Source of the DNA: Helopsaltes ochotensis
Taxonomy: Eukaryota; Chordata; Aves; Passeriformes; Locustellidae
Assembly: GCA_013400155.1 (NCBI GenBank)
Contig: VXBM01001096.1
Coordinates: 1 to 64,000, forward strand
Length of the DNA: 64,000 nt
Direction of reading: 5' to 3'
A program made the position numbers and the translations under genes. Below are positions 34,701 to 45,332 of the stretch, one piece after another. The notes under the pieces are model-generated. The model made no database searches, had not been told where the DNA came from, and saw only the letters and a program-made list of their open reading frames with translations. Position 1 is the stretch's first letter. Every line of letters begins with the position of its first letter.

Positions 34701-37700
34701 TCAGGTTTGCTACTGAAACCAACACATCTGGGAAACCAGATTCCTTTCCTCTCTTGCCCACGCCTTCCTGGGCTTGTGCCAAGATCCTGGGTTTGGAGTT
34801 TATCCCCTAGATATTTTCCATCCTTGTATTTACTCAGACAATTTGCATACCTCAAGTGGGTGACTTGCTAGGAGATGAAACATTTCCAGAGAGGTCAGCC
34901 TCCTTCTAGAGAAGGACAAGACAACAGCTTAAACTAGCCCCTCAAATGTGTAGGCAGCTGACACCAGGTAGCAGGAACACTGACCAGGAATTGGGCGACC
35001 ATAGCCTGTCCTGTTTTCTACCCTGTTTCCCCAGAGGAATTCAGTGGATTGGAAGGAAGATGCTTTAAGTCAGCTAGCTGGTGGATGGTTTATGAGACCC
35101 TGAGGGAATCCTAGCTCTGAAATTGAGGCCCATAGGCAAGCTTTGCAAAGGCATTCAGGAGTCGCCAAGAAGATGGCAACTCTTCCAGGTAACTTCCAGT
35201 CCTAGGAAGAGAGAAGGCTCAAAAATATTTATTACTCCTTGGTCCAGTTAATATCAGAACACTTGGGTGGGAGAACACATGTGAAAAAAAAACAAACTAC
35301 ATTTTAGAGCACCTGTGGATCCAAGCTACCAATATTTTCCACTTTTCTTCATGATCTTGCTTATCCCATTGGGCAACAAAAGAGCAGTATCAAAGCTGTC
35401 CAGAACCAGATGTCCTTGAGAGCAGGACACCATCCCACCATAAAAGCGTTTTTAAAAAGTCAGATGTGTACAGCTGGTTTTGCTAGTGCTGGAAACTGCT
35501 GCTGGATTAGTCATTAGATCAATGACTACAGGCTGGGTCAAAAAACCCCCAACAAATCTCCTCACACACATTTTGCCTCAAAGAGAGAAGGGAGGAGGGA
35601 ATGGCAATCAGACTGCTTTGGACTGGCATTGGCTGCAGACACAATGTAGGAAGGCAATCAGCTCCCATGGCGAAGTTTTGGCTTTCTGCCCTCCATCCTC
35701 TCCTTATTTTAATATTTAGAGAAATCACTTAAATACTAGGTAACTACAAGGACACACTCAAGGTAAGATTGTCCTCTGATGATTATTTCTTCAGATAATC
35801 AAAGGAGAGAAATGAAGAGAAACAAGCGCCAATCAGAATCAAACTTTGATGAGGAAGACTTGGAAGCTGCTTCTGAGGAAGTACACTCCAGGTCACGTAC
35901 CGTGCAGCTGACTCCAGAGCTTGGCCACCAGGCTAATGAAACCAGGCCAATGGGACAGGAAACCGATCAAACGTTTAACCCAGACAACCCATACAACGTA
36001 AGTATTTGTGCTGTAATCTTCTTTCAGAGTCTGGGACTGTGTTGGACAGGTAACACTGGTAATGTGGAGCTTGTCTTTTTTATTTTTATTTTTTTTTTAA
36101 TCTTTGCTTGTTCAGCATTTCCAGGAAATAATAGACTGGTAAAACACCTAAGCAACTCAAAAATGTCTTCCCCCTGTCCTCTTCTCCCAGTTTTCATAAT
36201 ATTTCAGTCTGAAACAAGCACAAGCGCTTGAGGTCACAAGGTTAAGGCAAGTTGCTTTTGGAGGTTTCCAGATCCATATGGAAACAGCACTGGAGATCTG
36301 GCAAGGGTAGCACCTGCTAAAAACAAACCAAAGCTGGTCTTGATCAGACAGCTGAGCCTCATCATTTACTACGTGAAGGGAGTCCAGTTGCTAGGAACAT
36401 GCTTTGCTGTCAAACAGAAATTAGTACCAGACATGACTGCTACAGAAAAACACAGCAGAAGTGTCCAGGTGCAAAGAGATAAAGGTCCAGCCAAACACAT
36501 TTCTCTCTCAGGCCCTTCTCTATGAGGTAAAGCAACCCTAGACTAGCAAGAACCTGACAGAAAAGAATCTGTTTTGAGACAGCAGCAGTGGGTGGAGGAT
36601 GACTGGCATAAAACTTGTTCTCACCCTTCAAGAAGCAGCAGCCCCCAGAAAGAGCAGAGGAGCCACCCTGCTGTGTCCCAACACCTCTGCCGTGCTGCAG
36701 GAACACTGGCTGTGCAGGAGGCACCTTCCAGTCTGCTGCACCAGCGCCAGACAATTTACACCCATCATTTGGTGCAGCAGGAGTAAGTCATTTTAATACA
36801 ACACTGTCACAAGATAAATGCCTCCTGCTTTGGAAGTAAGTCCCAGCTTTGACTTGACATTTATGCAACAGCAGGAGATCATTATACTGTGACAGCATTC
36901 TGCCGAGTTGACATCCCTTAATTAAACTTAAATTAATCACTCCAAATAAAGTGGGTCTAAATTGACTCCCTCACGAGGTCAGTAAAACAGCAGTGGCAGT
37001 GGAATGGAGCGTCTCCTCACAGCTACTAACGTGACCATCTCCATGGGGTCTGAGCTGCCCTGCCTCTGAAGGCAGGACAACTGCCACAGGTCTGCTCTTC
37101 CAGCCAGAGGGCAGCCGGGCCAAATGGAGAATGGCCAGACAGATGCAGCCATCAGACTTCCCTCAGCCTGCAGGGCGGGATTCGCCTTCAGCAACAGCTA
37201 CTGCACCAATGCCTGTCGCCAGGCTTTCTCAGAGACCCCGTCATTGGGCTGACAAAGACCATTAATTATGCTCTAGGCTTTTCCTGAAGGGTGAAATTAA
37301 TCCTCCCTGGAGCTATTTCTCTTTACTCATTGTAAGTGGAGCCTGGACAATGAGCTCAGGTGGAGTTCATGGTGCAGGTATTTGAATTCAAGGTTGATGA
37401 ATCCTGACCAAGAAAACATCTTCCCTGCTCTCAGGACTGGGAGAGAGTTGCTAGGGTCCCTAAAAACACCCAGCTGTCGCTAGCGTCCTGTACAAGCTCA
37501 GACAAGGGGTGGCACCTTTCTATGTCACTTTTTTGTTGTGCTGCTACTTTTCGAAAATGAATGAAAAATGCTCAGGTAAAAAGCTGACTGGTACTTCAGC
37601 ATCTGTGCGTTATTGCTGCTTTTCTTGAAATAACACCAATGGGCAAGGAACAACCCAAGTTTCCAAAAGCAGAATATCCGGTTACCTTTTTCCGCAGAAA

Positions 37701-38576
37701 CGAGGAAAGGAATTTTGAAGGGTAAAGACTTTGAGGTATTTTGTGCGTGCTTCGCTCCATTTAACTCCATACTGTCAGCTACAGAACAGGCAGAATTCTC
37801 ACTAGCCACAGTGCACCTAAGTGTGGTGGGGTGGGAGGGAAGGAACTAGACTGAGAGAATAGAGCCAAATCCTCAGAAAACTGCAGGAAACCACAGGAAT
37901 AGTTTCCTAAAAATGCTGTAAAAAGCATTAAAATACAGAAACTAAAACTAATCATAAAAACTACATCATATATTTCAGGAATTCTCACTTACATGAAAGA
38001 TTCGGGTAACTACCTTGAAATCTTTCCCATCACTAATATTTAAAGTTTGGGAGGAGCTTTACTGTTGCTGGAGTTTGTGCAAGGACTGTAGAATAAAAAT
38101 AATGAAGTTAGAGCTGCCTGTTGTTCTTTCCATTTTACAAGGGTGATTGCACCAATTCTACGTTTCTGCCAAAGAGAGCAAGACAAAAGAAAAAATAATA
38201 AAGCAAGATGCAATGGGTCACTTAGTAGGAGTTTTGTCACCTTCCACAGGCCCAAGACTGCAGGTTTCACCCTTTGTGGGGTTAACAGGAGCACGGATGT
38301 ATTCTGCTATTCCGTGAGAATGAGAGCACATTTAATAACATTTAATATTTTCCATTCCAGCAGCTGGAAGGTGAAGGGGTGGCTTTTGACCCCATGCTGG
38401 ATCACCTGGGCGTGTGCTGCATTGAGTGCCGGCGAAGTTACATGCAGTGCCAGCGGATCTGCGAGCCCCTCATGGGCTACCACCCGTGGCCTTACAACTA
38501 CCAGGGCTGCCGCACCGCCTGCCGGATCATCATGCCCTGCAGCTGGTGGGTTGCTCGTATCATGGGCGTTGTGTGA
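25699..38576 (+). CDS. CNMD: Chondromodulin (CNMD / LECT1), complete coding sequence, 7 exons, 344 aa
   Basis: Coding exons: 25699-25770, 26036-26170, 28557-28697, 31738-31851, 34485-34638, 35795-35997, 38361-38576 (1035 nt, stop TGA at 38574). The product is a type II membrane precursor; furin-type cleavage releases a secreted glycoprotein that in cartilage and other avascular tissue blocks endothelial growth and supports chondrocytes. Seen: N-terminal VPIARVGPDDVEL, a membrane segment at about residues 42-62, a BRICHOS domain over exons 3-5 with its two cysteines at 129 and 191, a candidate furin site RNKR ending at residue 217, an Asn-Glu-Thr glycosylation site at 253, and a C-terminal domain with eight cysteines (292, 293, 296, 303, 307, 323, 327, 333) ending in SWWVARIMGVV. 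Length is close to mammalian chondromodulin (334 aa). The start has a strong Kozak context, gccATGg. The only close paralogue is tenomodulin; the N-terminus and furin region favour CNMD. Confidence 0.97.
25873..25890 (+). repeat. GGGAC pentamer repeat in CNMD intron 1, G-quadruplex-prone
   Basis: Four GGG runs separated by AC lie in perfect tandem, inside an intron where degenerate CGGGAC-like units recur between 25785 and 25975. Confidence 0.75.
26036..26170 (+). CDS. CNMD: CNMD coding exon 2 (membrane segment)
   Basis: 45 codons between acceptor CCGCAG and donor GTGAGC. It encodes the juxtamembrane RLLKAGAAVLIAG and AIGAFYFWK, matching the mammalian signal-anchor region. Intron 1 is only 265 bp. 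Confidence 0.93.
26171..28240 (+). other. CNMD: CNMD intron 2, first part: nothing recognised
   Basis: AT-rich intronic sequence after the CpG island; no repeat family or RNA gene recognised. Confidence 0.6.
28245..28400 (-). mobile_element. CR1 LINE fragment in CNMD intron 2
   Basis: On + the order 'gctcagagcaggg', 'gctgctcagggctttatccg', 'gtcaggccttgaaaactccc' and 'aaggatggagaccaaacaac' is the complement of a conserved CR1 3' region. Diverged. Confidence 0.65.
28557..28697 (+). CDS. CNMD: CNMD coding exon 3 (start of BRICHOS)
   Basis: 47 codons, acceptor TTCCAG, donor GTAAGT. It encodes VYNVHYTMSINGKVQDGSME and the rest of the first BRICHOS strands. Confidence 0.95.
28698..30379 (+). other. 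CNMD: CNMD intron 3, first part: nothing recognised
   Basis: A short CCCTG pentamer run lies near 28761-28780; otherwise unremarkable intron. Confidence 0.55.
30380..30900 (-). mobile_element. CR1 LINE fragment in CNMD intron 3
   Basis: On + 'gcagagttggaagggaccca', 'atcattgagtccaactc', 'ctggaaaggctgttccagtg', 'ctcagggtgaagaacctttt', 'ggtctcccctctgtcttctc' and 'tttaatgtctttcttacatg' follow in the order of an antisense CR1 3' half of about 520 bp, another subfamily than the copy at 15 kb. Confidence 0.85.
31738..31851 (+). CDS. CNMD: CNMD coding exon 4 (BRICHOS, first cysteine)
   Basis: 38 codons, acceptor TTTGCAG, donor GTAAGA. It encodes GITGIRFAEGEKCYIKAQ, with the first BRICHOS cysteine. 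Confidence 0.95.
31852..34484 (+). other. CNMD: CNMD intron 4: nothing recognised
   Basis: No repeat family, RNA gene or nested ORF recognised. Confidence 0.55.
34485..34638 (+). CDS. CNMD: CNMD coding exon 5 (BRICHOS, second cysteine)
   Basis: 154 nt, acceptor TTTGCAG, ends in phase 1 at donor GTAACA. It encodes SLIWVAADEPIK and LELCRDLPIFWLRPTYPK. Confidence 0.95.
34639..35794 (+). other. CNMD: CNMD intron 5: nothing recognised
   Basis: Phase 1 intron of 1156 bp with no recognised element. Confidence 0.55.
35795..35997 (+). CDS. CNMD: CNMD coding exon 6 (cleavage site and linker)
   Basis: 203 nt, acceptor TTCTTCAG, donor GTAAGT. It encodes NQRREMKRNKRQSES, an acidic linker, the NET sequon and FNPDNPYN. 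This is the least conserved exon. Confidence 0.93.
35998..38360 (+). other. CNMD: CNMD intron 6: nothing recognised
   Basis: Phase 0 intron of 2363 bp with no recognised element. Confidence 0.55.
38361..38576 (+). CDS. CNMD: CNMD coding exon 7 (cysteine-rich C-terminal domain)
   Basis: 71 codons plus TGA, acceptor CCAG with a second CAG directly after it (38361-38363). It encodes the eight-cysteine domain, including CCIECRRSY and WPYNYQGCR. Confidence 0.95.
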   Translation, partial: QLEGEGVAFDPMLDHLGVCCIECRRSYMQCQRICEPLMGYHPWPYNYQGCRTACRIIMPCSWWVARIMGVV

Positions 38577-38830
38577 GAAAATCCCTTGACCAAAAACAAA
38601 CAATCCAAAACTGGAGCCTTGACAAAATCAGCAGGAACACAATGAACTGGTAAAAGACTAAAACCAAAGCAGCGGTACGAATCCCGCCTTACAAAATCAG
38701 AGCTTGTTTTTCTGCACCAAAAGCAAGGTCAGATATTCCGACCGCAAATTAAAATCTCAAGTTAGTATTCCATTCGCTTTACAAGAGGCAAGGGTATACT
38801 AGCACCTGCTGAATTAAAAAACTCTGACAT
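38577..38830 (+). other. CNMD: CNMD 3' UTR (extent uncertain)
   Basis: Variant poly(A) signals ATTAAA lie at 38748-38753 and 38813-38818; a canonical AATAAA lies further on at 39021-39026. I cannot tell which is used. Confidence 0.45.
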
Positions 38831-41800
38831 CCCAAAAAAAGACAGTATTAAACTTTGCTCACCATTGGTTTAGCAGTCCAGAAGCTTGCCCATACATCTA
38901 AATTCAGCCTTTCAAAACAAACCCCTGTCTTTCCAAGCTATATGTGAAAATTTACGTCCAATTAAGCAACTAGCTCAACTTGTACATTTGGGAGTGCCTT
39001 TAATCCATGTAGCTTACTTAAATAAATCACAAGTTAAGTTGCTCCCTGTTGCTATTCAGAGTTGCCAGGTCATTATGAATGGTTATAAACCAATTACAGC
39101 ATACCTTTCCCACAAAGCTGCTCCAGGGGACACGGGAAAGCACACATTGTGCTAAATCGGAAACAAACAGCAGGAAAAGGGGCTGTGGAAGGGAATGTGC
39201 GTGGCTGCCGAATCAAAACTCTTCACACATCCCAACATCAAAGAAGCCCCAGCATCAAGAATCCTGTATCCATGATACCACTGTAGTGTCTAACAAGTAT
39301 CTGCTATCCAGCTACTACAGCAGAAGTATTTACATGCAGTTGCAGACCAGGGAGTCTCAAGACCCTTCAGGATCTACAACAGCCACTGTTATTTATAAAT
39401 CCTTGAACTAGACACTTCTGACACAAGATTACAACCCCTCTTTATTTTACATGGATAGCAGCCATTCACACTAGTTCAGCTCTGCTGAAGCTCACATCCC
39501 TTCCCCACAAGAGAAACTGTTTACCAGAAGGGAGGGAAAGAAAAAGCGCCTTTTTTTTTGCCCTCTCCTTTCTCACTTCACCCTTTTTGCTGAGGCAAAC
39601 TGCAATTATTGGGATTGATCCCATTACACATTAAATCTCTAAGGAAAGTACTAAGCTAAAACACTCTCAGAGGTGGAACAACTTAGTATTTCTAGCCTTG
39701 AAAAACAAAAATAGTGGTATTACACCACCTTTATCCACACTATGCATCTTGAATCCTATCATCGAGTTTATGGAGCCAACTACATTGTCTCTTAACAAAA
39801 TGGTTCAATTTTTCTTGAAGTTTGCTTTCTGGAGCATTCATTTTTGTGACTAAACAGCTCTTGGGATGTTGCAAGCCCAGTAATGTTATTAACACTGCGT
39901 GACACACAGAAAAGAGGAATTAATTTGACATAATCGTGGCTTAAAGAAAATAAAGACAACCTCATGTGGAATGCTAAACTGCATATCTAAAAAGCAAAGT
40001 GTTAAATGAGAATAGAACTCAGTATTTTGTTCTATTGTAGCTTTTTAGTATAAACTTCACCTTCCCTTAATCTGAAGGACAGACTTGCTTTGAAATATTT
40101 AAATAATAAACTTCTTAAAGTGGGATTTCAAGGCCTGTTAAATTTGAGTTTCTGCTTTTTAAACTGAAAATGACCTTGATCATTATGTTGTTTTAGAAGT
40201 ACGTCTATCATATGCTTAGAAAAGTCAGTTTTCCTTTTTTTTTTTACTGCAGATTAAACAAACACATTAAAAAACCCCAGTTGCTTTCTGTGCTTTTTTA
40301 ATGTAGAAGGTGTAACAGTTCTTTCACATACTCATTCAAGAACTGTCTGAAGAAGAAAAGAAGGGCATCAGCAAGTGAAGCACAGAGAAATGTGCCTGTG
40401 TGTACGTCTGAACTAGACTGTTGCTCTCTTCTGCATTTGGGGCTACCTATCATCTGCTTGTCTCTGTGTCCCCCAGTAAAACAGCCCCCTTCTGAAGACA
40501 CAAAAACAACTTTCTTGTAAGTGATTTTCATGTCTACACATACTTAACAAAATTAATTCTTCCTTAACAAAAGCTTGTAATCATTTGCTTTCTATAGTCA
40601 CAAAGCATGTAAGGAGTAAAAAAAGCATCCTGCTCATGGATATAGAGCTGTCATATATGGCATGTACATCTTGAGAACACGACTGCACACACCATGCCAC
40701 AAAAGCTCCACTGACCATAACATTTATCTATTTCCAAAAGATAGGCAAAAAAATGCCTTCTCCAACTCAAGCTTCAAGCAAGCAAATTCCTATTTACCTT
40801 CATATTGGATTCAAAGAGAGAAAAGTGAAAATCTCCTGCTGCAGCAAGGTTGGGAAAAAATCCTACTTCGGCGTAACATCTGATTTTGGAAGGAGAAGTT
40901 CTGAGGCAATACAGGGACAGCAGCAAAGATGTTGTGATGTTCCCTGCAGTTGTGGCACAGACTCCTGCTCTAACCATCCACAGTGATCCTTTCACTACTG
41001 TACAGTATTTACTACCAGTGTTAAAGTTTCTGTCTGCCATCACAAATGTAATACCTTGGTACACTAAAGAGTTTACAACATACCAGCATTTGGGGAAGTA
41101 TGGAGCAGGGTGTTTCTTGAATCTGACCCTAGGCCAGCAGAAAACAGCTGAAAGCCTTCCTCTGGCCGAAGTTTAGGGAAGAAGAGGAATGAGTTTGTCA
41201 TCAACACTGTCTCCCACCACAGGTGGGTGGATGTTTGTCACAGCATTGCAGTTCCACTATCCTTAAAACTTAATTACCCATGTGATTTTACTAGGAGGAT
41301 TAGAATGGCAGAGCAGATTAGAGCAGAAAAAGGGGATAAATTCAGGCTGGAGAAAAAGATATGGAAAACAGGGAGCAATCCCTTATGGTTAAAGAGATTG
41401 AAAGCCAGTGATGGGAAGCCAGGAATCTTTTTTCTACATCTACAATTCCCTTTCTCCTCACTTAAAACACATGAACCCTTTGTCCTTTTTCATACAGGAA
41501 ATCACCCTCCACTTGTATCTACACTGAGAAAGCAAAAAGAAGCTGGAAGGCATGGAAGGGGGGCAATGTGACTTCTACCTCCCATGTAACACTTCACCTC
41601 TACTGCAGCACAAAAGAAATTCCAATAAAGTTTCAGTGAAGAACAGACTCATCACTTGTTCCATGCAGTGCAGGAAAAAAAAGTAGTGAAGCGTAAAACT
41701 ACAGCTGGCAATGAACTGATTGCTGATCGACATGTCTGGGTGGATAGAATCTCTGCTCAGAAAGGGAAAGAGACAGACTGAACCAGGAGCACCCTCTTCC

Positions 41801-44119
41801 ACTTCTGAGAGGCTCAGCTGGCCTTTTACAAACACACATCTACAAACTGGTCTTTCACAAGCACGAACACCAAAGATGAGCGTAGCAGCTCTTACCTGCA
41901 GCAGGCATCTTCCTTGAGAGCAGAAGCAGAGAGCAATCCCATCTATGGTATTAAATGGGAACTGTTACATCTTGCTGTCCCGTTCCAGTATTTCCATCAG
42001 TACAAATCAGAGCATAGAGGTGAAACTACCTTGGTCTTCCACACAGTACTTTCTACAGATGACCAAAAGGCTTGGGGAAAAAAACCCTCAAGCACTTTGA
42101 ATACAATTAAAACATCATCCACTCTGTCCTGGTAGGCAGTTCTCTTCCTCCAGCCAACCCATTATCAGTGCTGCTACATATTCCGCTCACCCTCTCCAGT
42201 CCCAAAGGAAATTCCCTTTGTCACTGTTTTTTTTCAAAGCCTCTATTTAACACCCAACCTACTGCTAGCATTCTCTTGATCTACAGCTTCTGGTATCATT
42301 TTGTGCGTGTGTGTTTTGACAAGAACAAAATAACACTGTCCACAAAGTTCAGGAAGCATCTTCCCCCCCAGCTTCCTAAGGAAAATTTGCCTACTGATTT
42401 AATCCAACCCCCTCCAAACAAAAAAACCAATACTTCTCCCCCGCCACAGACATTCCCCTCTCCCTGTAAGGCAACAAGGCCTGCCATTATTGTTTAACCT
42501 AAACTTGAAGGAGGAACACACACAGATTATCTGCCTGTGCTCAGAAACAAGCTGGAATTAAGTCTAGACCTGCAAACTTGGTTTACAGGATTGAGATGGA
42601 CAGTGAGCTCTACCACTTGATTGCTACAAGTTTTAGCCTGAAGCTAAAGCATTATATTTGCATTACATATGCCTCAAGAGTACGTAAGTAGTAATGCATT
42701 TTATTTTACTTTTTGCCTTAAGCTAAGCGAATTGAATCTCAAAGCAGTGAAACAGTACCCACTTAATACAATGATATATTGTGTTTATCTGACATAGTAC
42801 TCCCATGGTCTTTCAGTAAGTGAAAGACAGAGGAACTTCTGCTATGTTCTCTTCTGTAAGTAAGAGCAACTTGATTGGCAGAAAACATCTTCAAATTACT
42901 TTTTAATTTCTATTTAAGAGATTTTTACCTAGTCTTTTCCCCACAGCAAGACTTTGCTAAGCTCTGTTAAGTACTCTGAATGACATTTATAAAGCAAGGC
43001 TAGCCAAGAGACAAGAACCCAATTTTGTGACAAAGTGAAGCACTCAGACATTTGTCTTCCTTCTACATTAAAAAGGAAGAAATGCTTTTGTGCATAAATA
43101 AAAAGCAGCAAAGCACTTTTCTGGGAGAATGGAGTTCAAGTACCTATTCCAAATCAAATCAACTCCAATGTTAGTATCCCATATGGATGGGCAAATGCTC
43201 TACACATATCAAGCAACCAGCTACTCAGAACTCTCTGAAGGTTGAAAAAAGCCTCACACCAAAGCTAAAAAACTTCACCGAAACGTGTCCCCAAGTATAT
43301 GCTTTGCGAAACTCTTCCAAGAAGCAGACACTGTTCAGTAAATGTCAAGAGGTAAGGCACACAAAACCCTTCCTAAATCCAATCCACCTCGGTTCACTGC
43401 ATTCAAAGAGCAGGGTAACATTCAGTTCTGAAGGTTATCAAATCTGAGCTTTGAAAAACATGTATCAATTTTGAAACTACTGCCCCGCCTGCACTGCAGG
43501 ATAATCAAATCACTATCTCAGTGCATCAAGAAACTGCAATTATGTCAAGACTTGTAGTCATAGTCAACATCCAAAAAACCCCTGTCTTTTTAACATTTGT
43601 GAGATTTTAAAGTCTTGGTATCTCTCTACTGCATAGGTATAGTAACAATAGTGGGGAAAAAAGCCACTGCACTTTCCCAGCATCACTGTAAAATCTAGGT
43701 TCTTATTCCTCAGGAACAGAATATATCCTTCCTTCCTCCTCTTTAATTTTCAATCATCATTTAATACCTAACAGCTGCAGACTTCACTCGTCCTATTAAA
43801 AACACCTGTTCCAACAGCCTTTCTATTTTACCAAGCTCATCCAATTGACACTGTAGGAAAATAACACGTCCAACACAAAGACAACAGACAGAATAACAAA
43901 TGATCTGGAAAACCTCACATAATTAGGAAAGCAAGGAGAAGTAGCAAACTTTAAACAGTATCCAGTGGTTCACAAGAAACGAAGTGTCTTTCACGGTGCT
44001 GTCAGTATTTGCAATTCATGGTGTTTCTATGATGACACAGCATTTGGCTATCTCTGAATTCCCAAGAGATAGTGGCACATGGACAAGGCACCTTTCCACA
44101 GCTTACTGAGTTCATCTCT
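38831..44119. other. Interval between converging CNMD and SUGT1: nothing recognised
   Basis: AT-rich sequence with short open frames only. No RNA gene or repeat family recognised before the CR1 piece at 44120. Confidence 0.5.
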
Positions 44120-44260
44120 CATGGAATCACAGAAAGGCTGAAGTTGGAAGGCACCCCTGGAAGTGCGCTTGTCCAACCCCCTGGCTCAAGAAGGGGCAGG
44201 CATCTTTAGCCAGGCGCCCAGGAGCATATCCAGACAGCTTTTGAAGATCTCTAGGTCCCT
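44120..44260 (-). mobile_element. CR1 LINE fragment
   Basis: On + 'atggaatcacagaaaggctg', 'aagttggaaggcacccctgg', 'gtccaaccccctggctcaag' and 'ccagacagcttttgaagatc' are the complement of a CR1 3' end. Confidence 0.8.
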
Positions 44261-44812
44261 GCAAAATTGTATTCAGGAAGTACAAGCACAGATAATACAT
44301 GGATTCTCAATTATTTTTCTTTTTCTCTATTGTTATTTACAATTTGATCATGACAATAAAGCTGCACCAATGGAAACAATTAAGGACATACAAGTTGTTC
44401 TTTGAACCATTTCTAGTATTCAGAAATTACATAATTTGAAGCAAGTGCTTGCTGGCTTTGATTCCAGGTAAATTTATTTTGAATTTAAAACGTAGACAGG
44501 GGACCTACTTTTCTGTAAAAATTTCCAGTCACAACAAATTTGCTATCTTCCGTGACTGTGACTACAGTTCAACTTATCACACAGGTGGAAGAACTCCAAA
44601 GTGGGTATTTTGTGTCTGCATTAAGCATAGTAATCTCATCCTCCTCACTGAATGCACGTTTTGCTCCTATACATGCCAGCTTTTCTTTTGAAGCAGTGCA
44701 TTCACATCCTTATCTTATCCTTACCTATATGCTTTAAGCGATTCCTCTATCAAAAAACAATACTAAACATGAAATAAAGCAGCTTCCTTATAGAAAAAAT
44801 TGTATTTACAGT

Positions 44813-44818
44813 TTTATT
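44813..44818 (-). terminator. SUGT1: Poly(A) signal of SUGT1 (candidate)
   Basis: TTTATT on + is AATAAA on -, about 415 bases past the SUGT1 stop. It would give a 3' UTR of roughly 430 nt. Other signals further down are possible. Confidence 0.55.
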
Positions 44819-45230
44819 TAGCAGAGTTAAGGAGCAAACAATTTTAACACTGTTGTGAGAAGTGTTTTTACCCAAAATTGCCAAGATCTAATAAGTTATT
44901 GAACAGAAATACCAAGTGTAAGGCAATAGTCCTGACCAGCCATTAGAGATCACCCTATCCCAAAGAGCAGAGCTGATAAAGGTGGTAGAAAATTTGGACC
45001 AATGGACTCAATTCCCAGAAATTAAGACAGAGATGATAAAAATAGGGTTCCACTCTTGAGTAAATCTTTAAGATCTGCAGATGAAGGAATTTCTAAAGCA
45101 CGCAAAATGTACAGACAATTCCTGTTTTCAAGGGAACATTCAGTGCTTTGAATCCAAGAATGCTATGTCCATACATAGTGGTCAGTACATGACTATGGCA
45201 ACACATAGATGGTAAAGATCAGAAATAGGA

Positions 45231-45332
45231 TTAGAATTTTTTCCATTCCACGTCATCAGGAGGATTTACTTCTACCTTCCTTTTACCAACATCAGACCAG
45301 TTGGTGCTCAGAACTGTGCCACCAGACTCCAT
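45231..45332 (-). CDS. SUGT1: SUGT1 last coding exon (C-terminus of SGS)
   Basis: 33 codons plus TAA, acceptor TTTTGCAG. It encodes MESGGTVLSTNWSDVGKRKV and ends DVEWKKF, almost identical to mammals (which end in Tyr). Confidence 0.96.
   Translation of the reverse strand: MESGGTVLSTNWSDVGKRKVEVNPPDDVEWKKF

Noticed and set aside
38143..38589. 148-codon open frame on + overlapping CNMD exon 7
   Set aside because: Different phase from the cysteine-rich CNMD frame and runs through intron 6; a shadow.
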